A stretch of 64,000 nucleotides of DNA from Streptomyces humicola (lineage in GTDB: Bacteria; Actinomycetota; Actinomycetes; Streptomycetales; Streptomycetaceae), in NCBI RefSeq assembly GCF_024436035.1, contig NZ_JANFNG010000015.1:1-64000 (forward strand), given 5' to 3'. The position numbers and the translations under genes are program-made. The notes beneath the pieces are model-generated. The model was not told the origin of the DNA and ran no database searches. It was given only the letters and a program-made list of their open reading frames with translations. This document shows positions 52,440-63,879 of this stretch, in pieces; the stretch's first letter is position 1, and the number at the start of each line of letters is the position of its first letter.

Positions 52440-53990
52440 CGCGGAGAAGGATGCGATGACCTGCGGCAAGACAGGGACGGACGCTCAGCATGCCGTTGCC
52501 GGAGGTGCGACTTGGTAGCACCGTCGGTCGGGGATCAGGGCCCACAAAACGTTGACGCGTCGGCGGGCAAGGGCCAGCACGGCCTGGACGTGACGTTTCC
52601 CTTCGGCGCGCTTCCTGTCGTAGAACCGGCGCGAGTTGGGGTCGCGCTGGATGCTGATGAGCGCGGAGGTGTAGAAGACCCGTTGCAGGCGTCGGTGGTA
52701 TCGCTGTGGCCGGTGGTGATTGCCGCTGACCTGGCCGGAGTCGCGCGGAGCGGGGGTCACTCCGGCGAAGGCGGCGAGGCGGTCGGCGGTGGGGAAAGCG
52801 TCCAGGCTGCCGCCGGTCGCGACGAGGAACTCGGCGCCGAGGATCGTGCCGATGCCGGGCATGGACTCGATCACTTCGGCGAGTTCGTGCTCGTGAAACC
52901 GGCCCTCGATGAGCTTGTCTGCCTCGGCGATCTTCTCGTTGAGGGCCATCACCTCCTTCGCGAGGGTGTGCACCATCTTCTCGATAGCGCTCTCGCCCGC
53001 GACGGCGGTGTGCTGGCGCTCGGCGGCCTCGACGGCCTTCGTCGCCAGGGTCTCGGAGCCTCTGACCTTGCGGTTGCGCAGCCAGGTGGTCAGCCGACGG
53101 ATGCCGGTGCGGCGGATCGCCGCCGGGGTCTGGTAGCCGGTCAGCAGCGTCAGCGCTCCGGTGGTGCCGAGGTCGACAGCGCGTTCCAGCGCCGGGAACA
53201 TGCTGGTCAGGAGGGCCTTGAGCCGATTGATGGTGCGGGTGCGGTCGGCGACCAGGTCAACGCGACGGTCGGTCAGCAGCCGCAGCTCGATGGCGTCGTC
53301 GTCGCCAGCGCGGATTGGCTGCAGGTCACGGCGCATGCGGGCTTGGTCGGCGATCACGTGGGCGTCCCGGGCGTCGGTCTTGCCCGCACCGCGGTAGCTG
53401 TCGGAGGCCCGGTTGACCGCGATGCCAGGAATGTAGACGAGCTCCTGCCCGTGGTTGACCAGCAAGGCGATCAGCAGACCGGGCTCCCCACCGGTCATGT
53501 CCATAGCCCAGGTGACCTGATCTCCGTCGGCGAGGTCAAGGACATCACCGATCAGCTGCAGCAGCTCAGGTTCGTCGTTGGCCACCCGCCGCGACAGCAG
53601 AGTGGCGCCCTCAGCATCCAGGACAAGGCAGTGGTGGTGGGTCTTGCCGCAGTCGGTCCCGGCCCATATCCGGCTCATCGTGCTCCAACTCGTCGTACTT
53701 GCAGTGCGTACCACGGACGACCTCGCCGGCATTGCTCTACACAGCGACCAGTTCGCATTTCCCAATCGGCGGCCGAGTCGTCGTGGGGAGCCGGGCGGCC
53801 AAGCCTTGCGAGCCATGGTCGGCAGCCGCATGAAAGCCACACCCAGCTCCCCTGGGTGCCACAACCCTACGAATGGCTGGGGCGGACCCAGGAAGAAGGT
53901 AGAGCCGCATGAGGCGCAATCACCCGCTCGGCCTATGGCAGGTCGCCCGCCGACGATGATCGGCCGAGGGTTGGGAACGGAAACTCATCC
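52440..53990 (-). mobile_element. IS110-family insertion sequence, ends not exactly defined
   Basis: The element comprises the transposase gene plus flanking non-coding DNA. IS110 elements lack long terminal inverted repeats, so I could not place the ends; the limits given are approximate. The 3' flank after the stop is short, and the 5' flank of about 300 nt is where IS110-group elements encode their bridge RNA. Host genes on both sides (GNAT and lipoprotein) look intact, so insertion was intergenic. Confidence 0.7.
52485..53678 (-). CDS. IS110-family transposase (DEDD recombinase)
   Basis: A 397-aa protein, apparently complete. The N-terminal RuvC-like DEDD domain begins IWAGTDCGKTHHHCLVLD (Asp9) and continues with the acidic residues in WAMDMTGGEPGLL and GAGKTDARDAHVIADQAR. 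A long coiled-coil middle follows, then the C-terminal transposase-20 domain (ESMPGIGTILGAEFLVATGG, AFAGVTPAPRDSGQVSG, HRRLQRVFYTSALISI) that carries the recombinase Ser. ATG 53678 is chosen because the conserved domain starts there; the open frame upstream lacks family sequence. IS110 proteins recombine DNA guided by a bridge RNA from the element's own non-coding end. Confidence 0.93.
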   Translation of the reverse strand: MSRIWAGTDCGKTHHHCLVLDAEGATLLSRRVANDEPELLQLIGDVLDLADGDQVTWAMDMTGGEPGLLIALLVNHGQELVYIPGIAVNRASDSYRGAGKTDARDAHVIADQARMRRDLQPIRAGDDDAIELRLLTDRRVDLVADRTRTINRLKALLTSMFPALERAVDLGTTGALTLLTGYQTPAAIRRTGIRRLTTWLRNRKVRGSETLATKAVEAAERQHTAVAGESAIEKMVHTLAKEVMALNEKIAEADKLIEGRFHEHELAEVIESMPGIGTILGAEFLVATGGSLDAFPTADRLAAFAGVTPAPRDSGQVSGNHHRPQRYHRRLQRVFYTSALISIQRDPNSRRFYDRKRAEGKRHVQAVLALARRRVNVLWALIPDRRCYQVAPPATAC

Positions 53991-54012
53991 GTCGGACCAC
54001 CGGAGGTGGACC
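53679..54012 (-). other. 334-bp region upstream of the transposase; candidate bridge-RNA locus
   Basis: No gene is evident. A hairpin CACCCAG-N5-CTGGGTG is at 53840-53858, close to the segment GGCGGACCCAGGAAG that repeats part of it. The remainder presumably holds the left end of the IS110 element, its promoter and the start region of the downstream lipoprotein gene (CGGAGGTGG at 54001). Long frames on the plus strand here are antisense shadows. Confidence 0.45.
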
Positions 54013-54576
54013 GTGTTGACATCCCCGAAGCTGCGACAGCAGGCGCTGGCCGGCACGCTGCTGGGCGCCATGATGTTCGTCCTGCCGGCCTGCTCCAGCA
54101 CGCCATCTCACAACGCTGCCGGAGGCAGCGCGGCCCAGCCGGTGGCGGCCACGTCCAGCCCGAACCCGGTCAAGCTGGCGAAGACGAAGTTCATCGCCAA
54201 TGCCAGCCTCGCCGCGGGCGCCACCTACCAGTGGATCTACAAGCCGTTCAAGGCAGGCACGTTCAAGAAGGGCGCCAAGGGGCGCACCGCGGCGTTCATC
54301 AAGGCAGGTCTCGCCGGAACGTTCGCCTACAACCGGCTGAAGGCGGCCATCAACGACGCCAAGGGCGACCCGCTGCTCTCCAAGGCCGTCGCGCCGCTGA
54401 CCGGCAGCGTGGACGGGCTCAAGGCGCTCGCCGCCAAGATGAAGAGCGGCAAGGCGAGCGACGCCGACTTCAACCAGTTCAACAACACCTTGAACTCCGT
54501 CAAGTCGGCCGGGGCCGGCCAGGGAGCCACGGTGACCAACAATGTCCCGTCCCCGAGCCAGATCGGCGCCCGCTGA
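54013..54576 (+). CDS. Hypothetical lipoprotein
   Basis: A 187-aa protein. GTG 54013 follows CGGAGGTGG. The N-terminus (LTSPKLRQQALAGTLLGAMMFVLPACSS) is a lipoprotein signal with lipobox LPAC. The mature part is Lys/Ala/Gly-rich and probably helical (KAGTFKKGAKGRTAAFIKAGLAGTF type segments), ending VPSPSQIGAR. No known domain is recognised. It sits just beyond the IS110 element, so its native promoter may lie on the far side of the insertion or be supplied by the element. Confidence 0.78.
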   Translation: MLTSPKLRQQALAGTLLGAMMFVLPACSSTPSHNAAGGSAAQPVAATSSPNPVKLAKTKFIANASLAAGATYQWIYKPFKAGTFKKGAKGRTAAFIKAGLAGTFAYNRLKAAINDAKGDPLLSKAVAPLTGSVDGLKALAAKMKSGKASDADFNQFNNTLNSVKSAGAGQGATVTNNVPSPSQIGAR

Positions 54577-54614
54577 CGGCCGACCGATCCCGCTGACCGC
54601 GCTGACCACGCCGT

Positions 54615-54649
54615 CGGTGCCCGCGCTCCCGCGTGGAGCGCGGGCACCG
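54615..54649. terminator. 15-bp perfect bidirectional hairpin
   Basis: CGGTGCCCGCGCTCC (54615-54629) pairs with 54635-54649 around CGCGT. It lies between the lipoprotein gene and the convergent dehydrogenase gene. Confidence 0.85.
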
Positions 54650-54671
54650 GTGTATGGGTGCGTGCGCCCGG

Positions 54672-55532
54672 TCAGGCGTAGTCGTAGAACCCGTGGCCCG
54701 TCTTCCGGCCGAGACGGCCGGCGTCGACCATGCGCTGCAGCAGCGGGGGAGCGGCGTACAGCGGCTCCTTGAACTCCGCGTACATCGAGTCGGCCACCGA
54801 TGCGACGGTGTCCAGGCCGATCAGGTCCGACAGCTTCAGCGGGCCCATCGGGTGGGCGCAGCCGAGCTCCATGCCGTTGTCGATGTCCTCACGCGTGGCG
54901 ATGCCGGACTCGAACATCCGGATCGCCGAGAGCAGGTACGGGACCAGCAGCGCGTTGACCACGAAGCCGGAGCGGTCCTGGGCGCGGATCGCGTGCTTGC
55001 CGAGGACGTCGGCCACCAGCCGCTCGGCGCGTACCAGCGTCTCCTCGCCAGTCGTGAGCGCAGGGATCAGCTCGACCAGCTTCTGGACCGGGGCGGGGTT
55101 GAAGAAGTGGATGCCGAGCACATGGTCCGGGCGCGAGGTGGCGACCGCGAGCTTCACCAGCGGGATCGAGGAGGTGTTCGAGGCGAGGATCGCGTCCGGC
55201 CGCGTCACCACCTGGTCGAGCACCTGGAAAATCTCGGTCTTGACCTGCTCGTTCTCGACGACCGCCTCGATCACCAGATCGCGGTCGGCGAACTCCCCGA
55301 GGTCGGTGGTGAAGGTGAGGCGGGCCAGCGTCTCGTCCCGCTCCAGCTCGGTGATCTTGCCGCGCTCTGCGGCGCGGTCGAGGGAGTTCGTCAGCCGCGT
55401 ACGGCCCAGCTCCAGCGCCTCACCGGTGGTCTCGGCGACCTTGACGTCAAGACCGGAACGGGCGCAGACCTCGGCGATGCCCGAGCCCATCTGGCCGCAG
55501 CCCACTACCCCGACGAAACGGATGTCGCTCAA
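54672..55532 (-). CDS. 3-hydroxybutyryl/3-hydroxyacyl-CoA dehydrogenase
   Basis: A 286-aa NAD(P)-dependent enzyme. The Rossmann motif is GVVGCGQMGSGIAEV. The catalytic region ASNTSSIPL and the His-Glu dyad of GIHFFNPAPVQKLVE are complete. The C-terminal helical dimerisation domain ends RKTGHGFYDYA. It oxidises or reduces 3-hydroxyacyl-CoA in fatty-acid or butyryl-CoA metabolism. TTG 55532 is preferred because GAGGGAAG lies upstream; a frame from 55574 lacks a site. The gene is alone on its strand. Confidence 0.92.
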   Translation of the reverse strand: MSDIRFVGVVGCGQMGSGIAEVCARSGLDVKVAETTGEALELGRTRLTNSLDRAAERGKITELERDETLARLTFTTDLGEFADRDLVIEAVVENEQVKTEIFQVLDQVVTRPDAILASNTSSIPLVKLAVATSRPDHVLGIHFFNPAPVQKLVELIPALTTGEETLVRAERLVADVLGKHAIRAQDRSGFVVNALLVPYLLSAIRMFESGIATREDIDNGMELGCAHPMGPLKLSDLIGLDTVASVADSMYAEFKEPLYAAPPLLQRMVDAGRLGRKTGHGFYDYA

Positions 55533-55710
55533 CGCGCTTCCCTCTCCCTCTGCACAGTCGCTGCCCCGGATCACAGGGCGGCAGGCGGCGGACCACCCCG
55601 TCGGCGACGCCCGGCGCCATTCGCGACCCTACACTGCACACCAGGAGGCCGGGGTGGGCGATCCCGGAGGGTGGATCCCGGGCATTGGCATGCCCCTGCC
55701 GCTCCATGCG

Positions 55711-55740
55711 TCCGCGGCGCACCGCGGCGCACCGCGGCGC
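55711..55740. repeat. Three 10-bp tandem repeats (ACCGCGGCGC)
   Basis: ACCGCGGCGC twice in succession, preceded by TCCGCGGCGC. It is in the 292-bp intergenic region between the divergent dehydrogenase and GHL10 genes. Confidence 0.65.
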
Positions 55741-55824
55741 GCCGAGGATCGGCGCCCCATTGCCCGCGGCCCGTCATCTCCCGCATCATCGGCGGGACAT
55801 GACGGGCAGCCAGGGATGGTGGCC

Positions 55825-57072
55825 ATGATGCGACGCAGGCAGTTCACGGCGGCGGCGGCGACGGCCGTGGCGGCGATCGGCGGGAACCTGACCGCGGCCT
55901 CTACCGCAGCGGCCCGCGACGGCCGGGAGGGCCCGGACGACCTGCCCGCGCAGTTCCGGGGCGCATGGATCGCGAGCGTGAGGAATCTCGACTGGCCGTC
56001 CAGGACGGGCCTGTCGGCCGCCGAACAGCGCAGCGAACTGGAATCGCTGCTCGACACCGCGGTGCGCCACCGCCTCAATGCGGTGTTGCTGCAGGTCAGG
56101 CCGACCGCGGATGCAATGTGGCCGTCCCGTTTCGAACCGTGGTCGCAGTACCTGACCGGCACCCAGGGCCAGGACCCCGGCTGGGACCCGCTGGGATTCG
56201 CGGTCGACGCCGCCCATCGGCGCGGTCTGGAGCTCCACGCCTGGTTCAACCCGTACCGGGTCTCGCTTCAGGACGACCTCGGGAAGCTCGCCCCACGCCA
56301 CCCTGCCCGCCGCCACCCCGAATGGGTGGTCCGCTACGCCGGACAGCTTTACTACAACCCCGGACTGCCCCAGGTGCGCCACTTCGTCGAGGCCGCGATG
56401 CTCGACGCCGTCGCCCGCTACCCGGTGGACGGCGTCCACTGGGACGACTACTTCTATCCGTACCCCGTCGCGGGCGAGGAGTTCGACGACGACGAGGCCT
56501 ATGACGCGTACGGTTCGGGCTTCGGCGACCGCGGCGACTGGCGCCGCCACAACACCGAGCTCCTGGTGCGGGAGACGGCGGCCCGCGTACGGCGGACCCG
56601 GCCGCGCGCCCGCTTCGGCATCAGCCCCTTCGGGGTGTGGCGCAACCTCTCGACGGATCCGCAGGGCTCGCACACCAGCGCGGGCACCCAGAGCTACGAC
56701 GACCTGTACGCCGATTCACGCGGCTGGGTGCGCAAGCGGCTGATCGACTACATCTGCCCGCAGCTGTACTGGAACATCGGACTGCAGGCAGCCGACTACG
56801 CCGAGCTCGTGCCGTGGTGGGCGGAGGTGGTGGCCGGCACCGGAGTCCACCTCTACGTCGGCGAGGCCCTCTACCGGGAGGGAGCCGCGGGGCAGCCCGC
56901 GGCCTGGCAGGATCCGCGGGAACTCTCCCGCCACCTCACCCTCGACGAGGAATGGCGGGAAGTGCTCGGCAATGTGTTCTTCTCGGCGAGGGATGTGGCC
57001 GCTGACCCGATCGGGGCGATGCGGCGGGTTGTCGAGGACCACTATCCGACGCGGGCCCGCGTCCCGCACTGA
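55825..57072 (+). CDS. Tat-exported glycosyl-hydrolase-like (GHL10/DUF187) protein
   Basis: A 415-aa secreted protein. The twin-arginine signal MMRRRQFTAAAATAVAAIGG is a substrate for the Tat system whose TatC is encoded in this window. The mature TIM-barrel domain has the GHL10 hallmarks: FRGAWIASVRNLDWPS, LNAVLLQVRPTADA, HAWFNPYRVS, VDGVHWDDYFYP (likely catalytic Asp) and YICPQLYWNIG. The family acts on polysaccharides or peptidoglycan-linked sugars, mostly uncharacterised. ATG 55825 is chosen, with AGGGATGG upstream; 55816 and 55828 are alternatives. Confidence 0.88.
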   Translation: MMRRRQFTAAAATAVAAIGGNLTAASTAAARDGREGPDDLPAQFRGAWIASVRNLDWPSRTGLSAAEQRSELESLLDTAVRHRLNAVLLQVRPTADAMWPSRFEPWSQYLTGTQGQDPGWDPLGFAVDAAHRRGLELHAWFNPYRVSLQDDLGKLAPRHPARRHPEWVVRYAGQLYYNPGLPQVRHFVEAAMLDAVARYPVDGVHWDDYFYPYPVAGEEFDDDEAYDAYGSGFGDRGDWRRHNTELLVRETAARVRRTRPRARFGISPFGVWRNLSTDPQGSHTSAGTQSYDDLYADSRGWVRKRLIDYICPQLYWNIGLQAADYAELVPWWAEVVAGTGVHLYVGEALYREGAAGQPAAWQDPRELSRHLTLDEEWREVLGNVFFSARDVAADPIGAMRRVVEDHYPTRARVPH

Positions 57073-57213
57073 CGTACCCGTCTGACGCGCGGGCGACGTA
57101 CACGCGCGCAGATGGGACGCGCGCAGACGGAACATGCGCACACGAAACCCACGGCGGGGGTACGTCGTCCGCCGGGCGGGACGTCCCCCCACCCTGGTCC
57201 CCGGTGCGATCGC

Positions 57214-57420
57214 TCAGCGTGAACCCGGGGGTTCGGCTGTCTTGTCCAGGATCACCGAGTCGGGGCCCGGCGACACCACGCCTTCGTGGCCGTCCTCGAA
57301 CCGCACCCGGAACGGCGGTCCTCCGTCCGAGCCGAGTACCTCGAGAATCTCGCCGACCTCGTCATGCTGTCCGACGATCCTGCCGTGCCTGAGAAGCTTG
57401 TCGCCTTTGTGTGCGTGCAT
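57214..57420 (-). CDS. DUF1918 small protein
   Basis: A 68-aa protein with the DUF1918 pattern MHAHKGDKLLRHGRIVGQHDEVGEILEVLG ... PFRVRFEDGHEGVVSPGPDS, an SH3-like beta barrel common in actinobacteria. Function unknown. ATG 57420 follows GGGAGG at 8 nt; TTG 57423 is an alternative start. It is divergent from the FAD dehydrogenase, with about 200 bp of promoter region between. Confidence 0.88.
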   Translation of the reverse strand: MHAHKGDKLLRHGRIVGQHDEVGEILEVLGSDGGPPFRVRFEDGHEGVVSPGPDSVILDKTAEPPGSR

Positions 57421-57624
57421 CAAGATGACCTCCCGCCAGGAGTGCCTGCCGACGGACTCGGCCGATGTCAGTTCCGGCGCAATACCCCAAGTCTATGCGC
57501 GCCTTCGCGGCTTGCACCTGCTCGGCCGGGGCCGTATCGCAGCCACCGCGACCGATCCCCTACCCTGCGGTAACCCACTGCCGTTCCCGTGCGCCGGGCC
57601 GACGAGCCTTCGAGGATGGAAACG

Positions 57625-59280
57625 ATGTCGTACGACGCCGATGTGATCGTGGTCGGAGCAGGTCTCGCGGGTCTCGCGGCCACCGCTGAGCTGGCCGACG
57701 CGGGCCGCAAGGTGATCCTTCTCGACCAGGAGCCACGGGCCTCGATGGGCGGCCAGGCATTCTGGTCCTTCGGCGGCCTCTTCCTCGTCGATTCGCCGGA
57801 GCAGCGGCGGATGCGTGTACGGGACAGCCACGAGCTCGCCTGGCAGGACTGGCTGGGCAGCGCGGGCTTCGACCGGCCGGAGGACCACTGGCCCCGCCGC
57901 TGGGCCGAGGCGTACGTGGACTTCGCGGCCGGTGAGAAACGGTCCTGGCTGCACGCGCAGGGCGTGCGCTTCTTCCCCGTCGTCGGATGGGCGGAGCGCG
58001 GCGGCTACCTGGCGACCGGGCACGGCAACTCCGTACCCCGCTTCCACATCACCTGGGGGACCGGACCGGGGCTGCTCGAACCGTTCATACGGCGCGTCGA
58101 GGCGGCGGCCGAGCGCGGCCTGGTCGAGCTGCGGTTCCGGCACCGCGTCACCTCGCTCGGCCGCAGTGCCGGCGCCGTGGACACCGTCGGCGGCGAGGTG
58201 CTCGAAGACAGCGATGCGGCACGCGGGGTCGCCAGCTCACGCACCGTCGTCGGCACCTCCGAACTACGCGCTCAGGCCGTGATCGTCACCTCCGGAGGCA
58301 TCGGCGGCAACGTCGACCTCGTCCGCGAGAACTGGCCGGAGCGGCTCGGTGAGCCCCCGCGGCGCATGCTCTCCGGCGTCCCCGCCCACGTGGACGGCCG
58401 CATGCTGGGCGTCACCGAGCGCGCGGGCGGCCGCATCATCAACCGCGACCGGATGTGGCACTACACCGAGGGCATCGAGAACTGGAACCCCATTTGGCCG
58501 CACCACGGCATCCGCATCCTGCCGGGCCCCTCCTCGCTGTGGCTCGACGCCCGCGGGCAGCGGCTCCCCGTGCCCCTCTTCCCGGGCTTCGACACGCTCG
58601 GCACCCTCGAACACATCATGACCACCGGGTACGACTACACCTGGTTCGTCCTCACCCAGAAGATCATCGAGAAGGAGTTCGCCCTCTCCGGCTCCGAGCA
58701 GAATCCCGACCTCACCGGCAGGAACGTCCGCGAGGTCCTGGGCCGCGCCCTGCCCGGCGCTCCGGGCCCGGTCGAGGCGTTCAAGCGGCACGGCTCGGAC
58801 TTCGTCGTCGAAAAGGACCTGTCGTCGCTGGTGCGGGGGATGAACGCGATCACCCCGGAGCCGCTCATCGACGAGGAGGCGCTGCGCCGCGAGATCACCG
58901 CGCGCGACCGCGAGATCGGCAACACCTTCACCAAGGACCTCCAGGTCATGGCGGTGCGCGGGGCGCGCAACTACCTCGGCGACAAGCTCGTACGCGTCGC
59001 GGCACCGCACCGCCTCCTCGACCCCAAGGCCGGCCCGCTCATCGCCGTGCGGCTGAACATCCTGACCCGCAAGACGCTCGGCGGCCTGGAGACCGACCTG
59101 TCGGCGCGCGTGCTCGCCGACGGCGGCGAGCCACTGCCCGGCGTCTACGCGGCCGGCGAGGTGGCGGGCTTCGGTGGCGGGGGAGTGCACGGCTACCGCT
59201 CGCTCGAAGGCACCTTCCTCGGCGGCTGCCTGTTCTCCGGGCGTACGGCGGGACGCGCGGCGGCCAAGGCGGTGGGCTGA
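57625..59280 (+). CDS. FAD-binding dehydrogenase (fumarate reductase/ketosteroid dehydrogenase-like flavoprotein)
   Basis: A 551-aa flavoprotein. The dinucleotide motif DVIVVGAGLAGLAATAELA is at the N-terminus. An acidic ribose contact lies in LLDQEP, VIVTSGGIGGN is the second FAD motif, and the C-terminal flavin loop reads PLPGVYAAGEVAGFGGGGVHGYRSLEG. Members oxidise or reduce an unidentified carbon-carbon bond and are typically about 550 aa. ATG 57625 is preferred; ATG 57616 and GTG 57589 extend it. It is monocistronic, ending 259 nt before argC. Confidence 0.88.
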   Translation: MSYDADVIVVGAGLAGLAATAELADAGRKVILLDQEPRASMGGQAFWSFGGLFLVDSPEQRRMRVRDSHELAWQDWLGSAGFDRPEDHWPRRWAEAYVDFAAGEKRSWLHAQGVRFFPVVGWAERGGYLATGHGNSVPRFHITWGTGPGLLEPFIRRVEAAAERGLVELRFRHRVTSLGRSAGAVDTVGGEVLEDSDAARGVASSRTVVGTSELRAQAVIVTSGGIGGNVDLVRENWPERLGEPPRRMLSGVPAHVDGRMLGVTERAGGRIINRDRMWHYTEGIENWNPIWPHHGIRILPGPSSLWLDARGQRLPVPLFPGFDTLGTLEHIMTTGYDYTWFVLTQKIIEKEFALSGSEQNPDLTGRNVREVLGRALPGAPGPVEAFKRHGSDFVVEKDLSSLVRGMNAITPEPLIDEEALRREITARDREIGNTFTKDLQVMAVRGARNYLGDKLVRVAAPHRLLDPKAGPLIAVRLNILTRKTLGGLETDLSARVLADGGEPLPGVYAAGEVAGFGGGGVHGYRSLEGTFLGGCLFSGRTAGRAAAKAVG

Positions 59281-59483
59281 GCGGGCCGAACGGGCCGCTC
59301 CGCGCGTGAGGGCCGTCCACAGCAGGGGGCATGAACCGCGGGCGGGGGCCCTAGGGCGGGGCGGCCGGCGCGAGGCCACCTTTGCGCTCCGCCTCGGCGG
59401 CATCGGCGCCGCCGGTGTGCTCAGCCTGTGGGTGCCGGTCGGGCGGGGCTTCTCCCCCGCGCTTCCCGGGGGCTCCAAGGATC

Positions 59484-61712
<2,229 letters not shown>

Positions 61713-61716
<4 letters not shown>

Positions 61717-62663
61717 GCTCCCCCAACCCCCGGCCGGGGGTACCCCCGCGCAAACACACCGCACTGCCCAAGGCGCAGACGCTCATCGAGGCGCTGCCCT
61801 GGCTCACCCGCCACCACGGCAAGACCGTCGTCATCAAGTTCGGCGGCAACGCCATGGTCGACGAGGCGCTGAAGGCGGCCTTCGCCCAGGACGTGGTCTT
61901 CCTGCGCCATGCCGGCCTCAAGCCCGTCGTCGTGCACGGCGGCGGCCCGCAGATCAGCGCACAGCTGGAGAAGCTGGGCCTGACGTCGGAGTTCAAGGCG
62001 GGCCTGCGGGTGACCACGCCGGAGACGATGGACGTGGTCCGGATGGTGCTCGCCGGCCAGGTGCAGCGGGAGCTCGTTGGACTGCTCAACCAGCACGGAC
62101 CGCTTGCCGTCGGCATGACCGGCGAGGACGCGCACACCATGACCGCCGTGAAACGGTACGCCGAGATCGGCGGCGAGAGCGTGGACATCGGCCGCGTCGG
62201 AGAGATCACCGAGATCGACGCCGGCGCCATCCAGGCGCTGCTCGACGACGGCCGCATCCCCGTCGTCTCCTCGATCGCCCGCAGCGCCGACGACGGTCAT
62301 GTCTACAACATCAACGCCGACACCGCGGCAGCAGCACTCGCGGCCGCGCTCGGCGCCGAGACGCTGATGGTCCTCACCGACGTCGAGGGCCTGTACGCGG
62401 ACTGGCCCAACAATGACGACGTCATCAGCCAACTCACCGCGAGCGAGCTGGACAAGCTGCTGCCCGAGCTGGCCAGCGGCATGGTGCCGAAGATGGAGGG
62501 CTGCCTGTACGCGGTGCGCAATGGCGTGCACACCGCCCGCGTGATCGACGGGCGGGTGCAGCACTCGATCCTGCTGGAGATCTTCACCGACGAGGGCATC
62601 GGGACGATGGTCGTTCCCGATGCGCAATCCGATGCGAACGAGGCCGAAGGGGGCCGGCGATGA
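61713..62663 (+). CDS. argB: N-acetylglutamate kinase
   Basis: A 316-aa amino-acid kinase that phosphorylates N-acetylglutamate, usually the arginine-inhibited step. The nucleotide site is [10 protein letters not shown], the substrate loop is [11 protein letters not shown], and [18 protein letters not shown] and [11 protein letters not shown] are conserved. Before the usual family start ([10 protein letters not shown]) is an extra [11 protein letters not shown], encoded by a palindromic repeat at 61718-61747 that directly follows the start codon. ATG 61713 overlaps the argJ stop; the gene ends in ATGA with argD. Confidence 0.97.
61718..61747. repeat. Palindromic repeat element at the 5' end of argB
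   Basis: CTCCCCCA (61718-61725) leads into the perfect 14-bp palindrome CCCCCGGCCGGGGG (61727-61740) and then TACCCCC. This is the same arrangement as the element in pheT, in the opposite orientation. It encodes the first extra residues of ArgB and could fold in the mRNA right after the start codon. Confidence 0.7.
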
Positions 62664-63841
62664 CGAACGCGAACGCGGCGCTGACCGGGCGGTGGCAGGA
62701 CGCCCTGATGGACAACTACGGCACCCCGCGCCTGCCGCTGGTCCGCGGTGAGGGCGCCCGGCTTTGGGACGCCGACGGCAACGAGTACCTCGACTACATC
62801 GGCGGCATCGCCGTCAACGCGCTCGGCCATGCGCACCCGGCGGTCGTCGAGGCGGTCTCCGGCCAGATCTCCCGGCTCGGCCACGTCTCCAACCTGTTCA
62901 TCGCCGAGCCCCCGGTCGCCCTTGCCGAACGGCTGCTGCGGCTGTCCGGCCGCCCCGGCCGGGTGTACTTCTCCAACTCCGGTGCGGAGGCGATCGAGGC
63001 CGCCTTCAAGATCGGCCGGCGCACCGGGCGTCCGCACATGGTCGCGACCACCGGGGGCTTCCACGGCCGCACCATGGGCGCCCTCGCCCTGACCGGCCAG
63101 CCCGCCAAGCAGGAGCCGTTCCGGCCGCTGCCCGGTGACGTCACGCATGTGCCGTTCGGGGACATCGAAGCCCTGCGGGACGCCGTCACCCATCACACCG
63201 CCGCCGTCTTCATCGAGCCGATCCAGGGCGAGAACGGCGTCGTCGTACCGCCCGAGGGATATCTGCGCGCCGTCCGTGAGATCACCCGGGCCACCGGCAC
63301 CCTGCTCGTCCTCGACGAGATCCAGACTGGCGTCGGGCGCACCGGCCACTGGTTCGCCCACCAGGCCGAGGGTGTCGAGCCCGACATCGTCACTCTCGCC
63401 AAGGCGCTCGGCGGCGGGCTGCCGATCGGCGCCACCGTGGCCTTCGGCGACGCCGCCGGGCTGCTGACGCCCGGTCAGCACGGCTCGACGTTCGGCGGCA
63501 ACCCCGTCGCCTGCGCCGCCGCACTCGCCGTCCTCGACACGATCGAGAACGAGGGGCTGCTGGAGCGGGTCAAGCGCACGGGGGAGCGGCTGCGCAGCGG
63601 GACCGAGGCGATCGGGCACCCGTTGGTCGACCATGTGCGCGGCGCGGGGCTGTTGCTGGGTATCGTGCTCACCGAGCCGCTGGCACCGAAGGTGCAGCAG
63701 GCGGCTCAGGACGCTGGATTCCTGGTGAACGCTCCCGCACCCGACGTGGTGCGGCTCGCCCCTCCGCTGATCCTCGGCGACGACGAGGCGGACGCGTTCG
63801 TCCGGGCGCTTCCCGGCGTCCTCGACGCGGCCCGCGGCTGA
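62660..63841 (+). CDS. argD: Acetylornithine aminotransferase
   Basis: A 393-aa fold-type I PLP enzyme converting N-acetylglutamate semialdehyde to N-acetylornithine with glutamate. The phosphate cup is [13 protein letters not shown], the PLP contact Asp is in [15 protein letters not shown], and the Schiff-base Lys is in [30 protein letters not shown] is conserved. ATG 62660 overlaps the argB stop. argR follows after 38 nt. Confidence 0.97.
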   Translation: MTNANAALTGRWQDALMDNYGTPRLPLVRGEGARLWDADGNEYLDYIGGIAVNALGHAHPAVVEAVSGQISRLGHVSNLFIAEPPVALAERLLRLSGRPGRVYFSNSGAEAIEAAFKIGRRTGRPHMVATTGGFHGRTMGALALTGQPAKQEPFRPLPGDVTHVPFGDIEALRDAVTHHTAAVFIEPIQGENGVVVPPEGYLRAVREITRATGTLLVLDEIQTGVGRTGHWFAHQAEGVEPDIVTLAKALGGGLPIGATVAFGDAAGLLTPGQHGSTFGGNPVACAAALAVLDTIENEGLLERVKRTGERLRSGTEAIGHPLVDHVRGAGLLLGIVLTEPLAPKVQQAAQDAGFLVNAPAPDVVRLAPPLILGDDEADAFVRALPGVLDAARG

Positions 63842-63879
63842 CCGGGCCACGGGGAACGACGATCCGGAGACTGACGACG

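Noticed and set aside
52512-53912. 466-aa plus-strand frame opposite the transposase
   Set aside because: It is antisense to an intact IS110 transposase; its sequence has no family resemblance.
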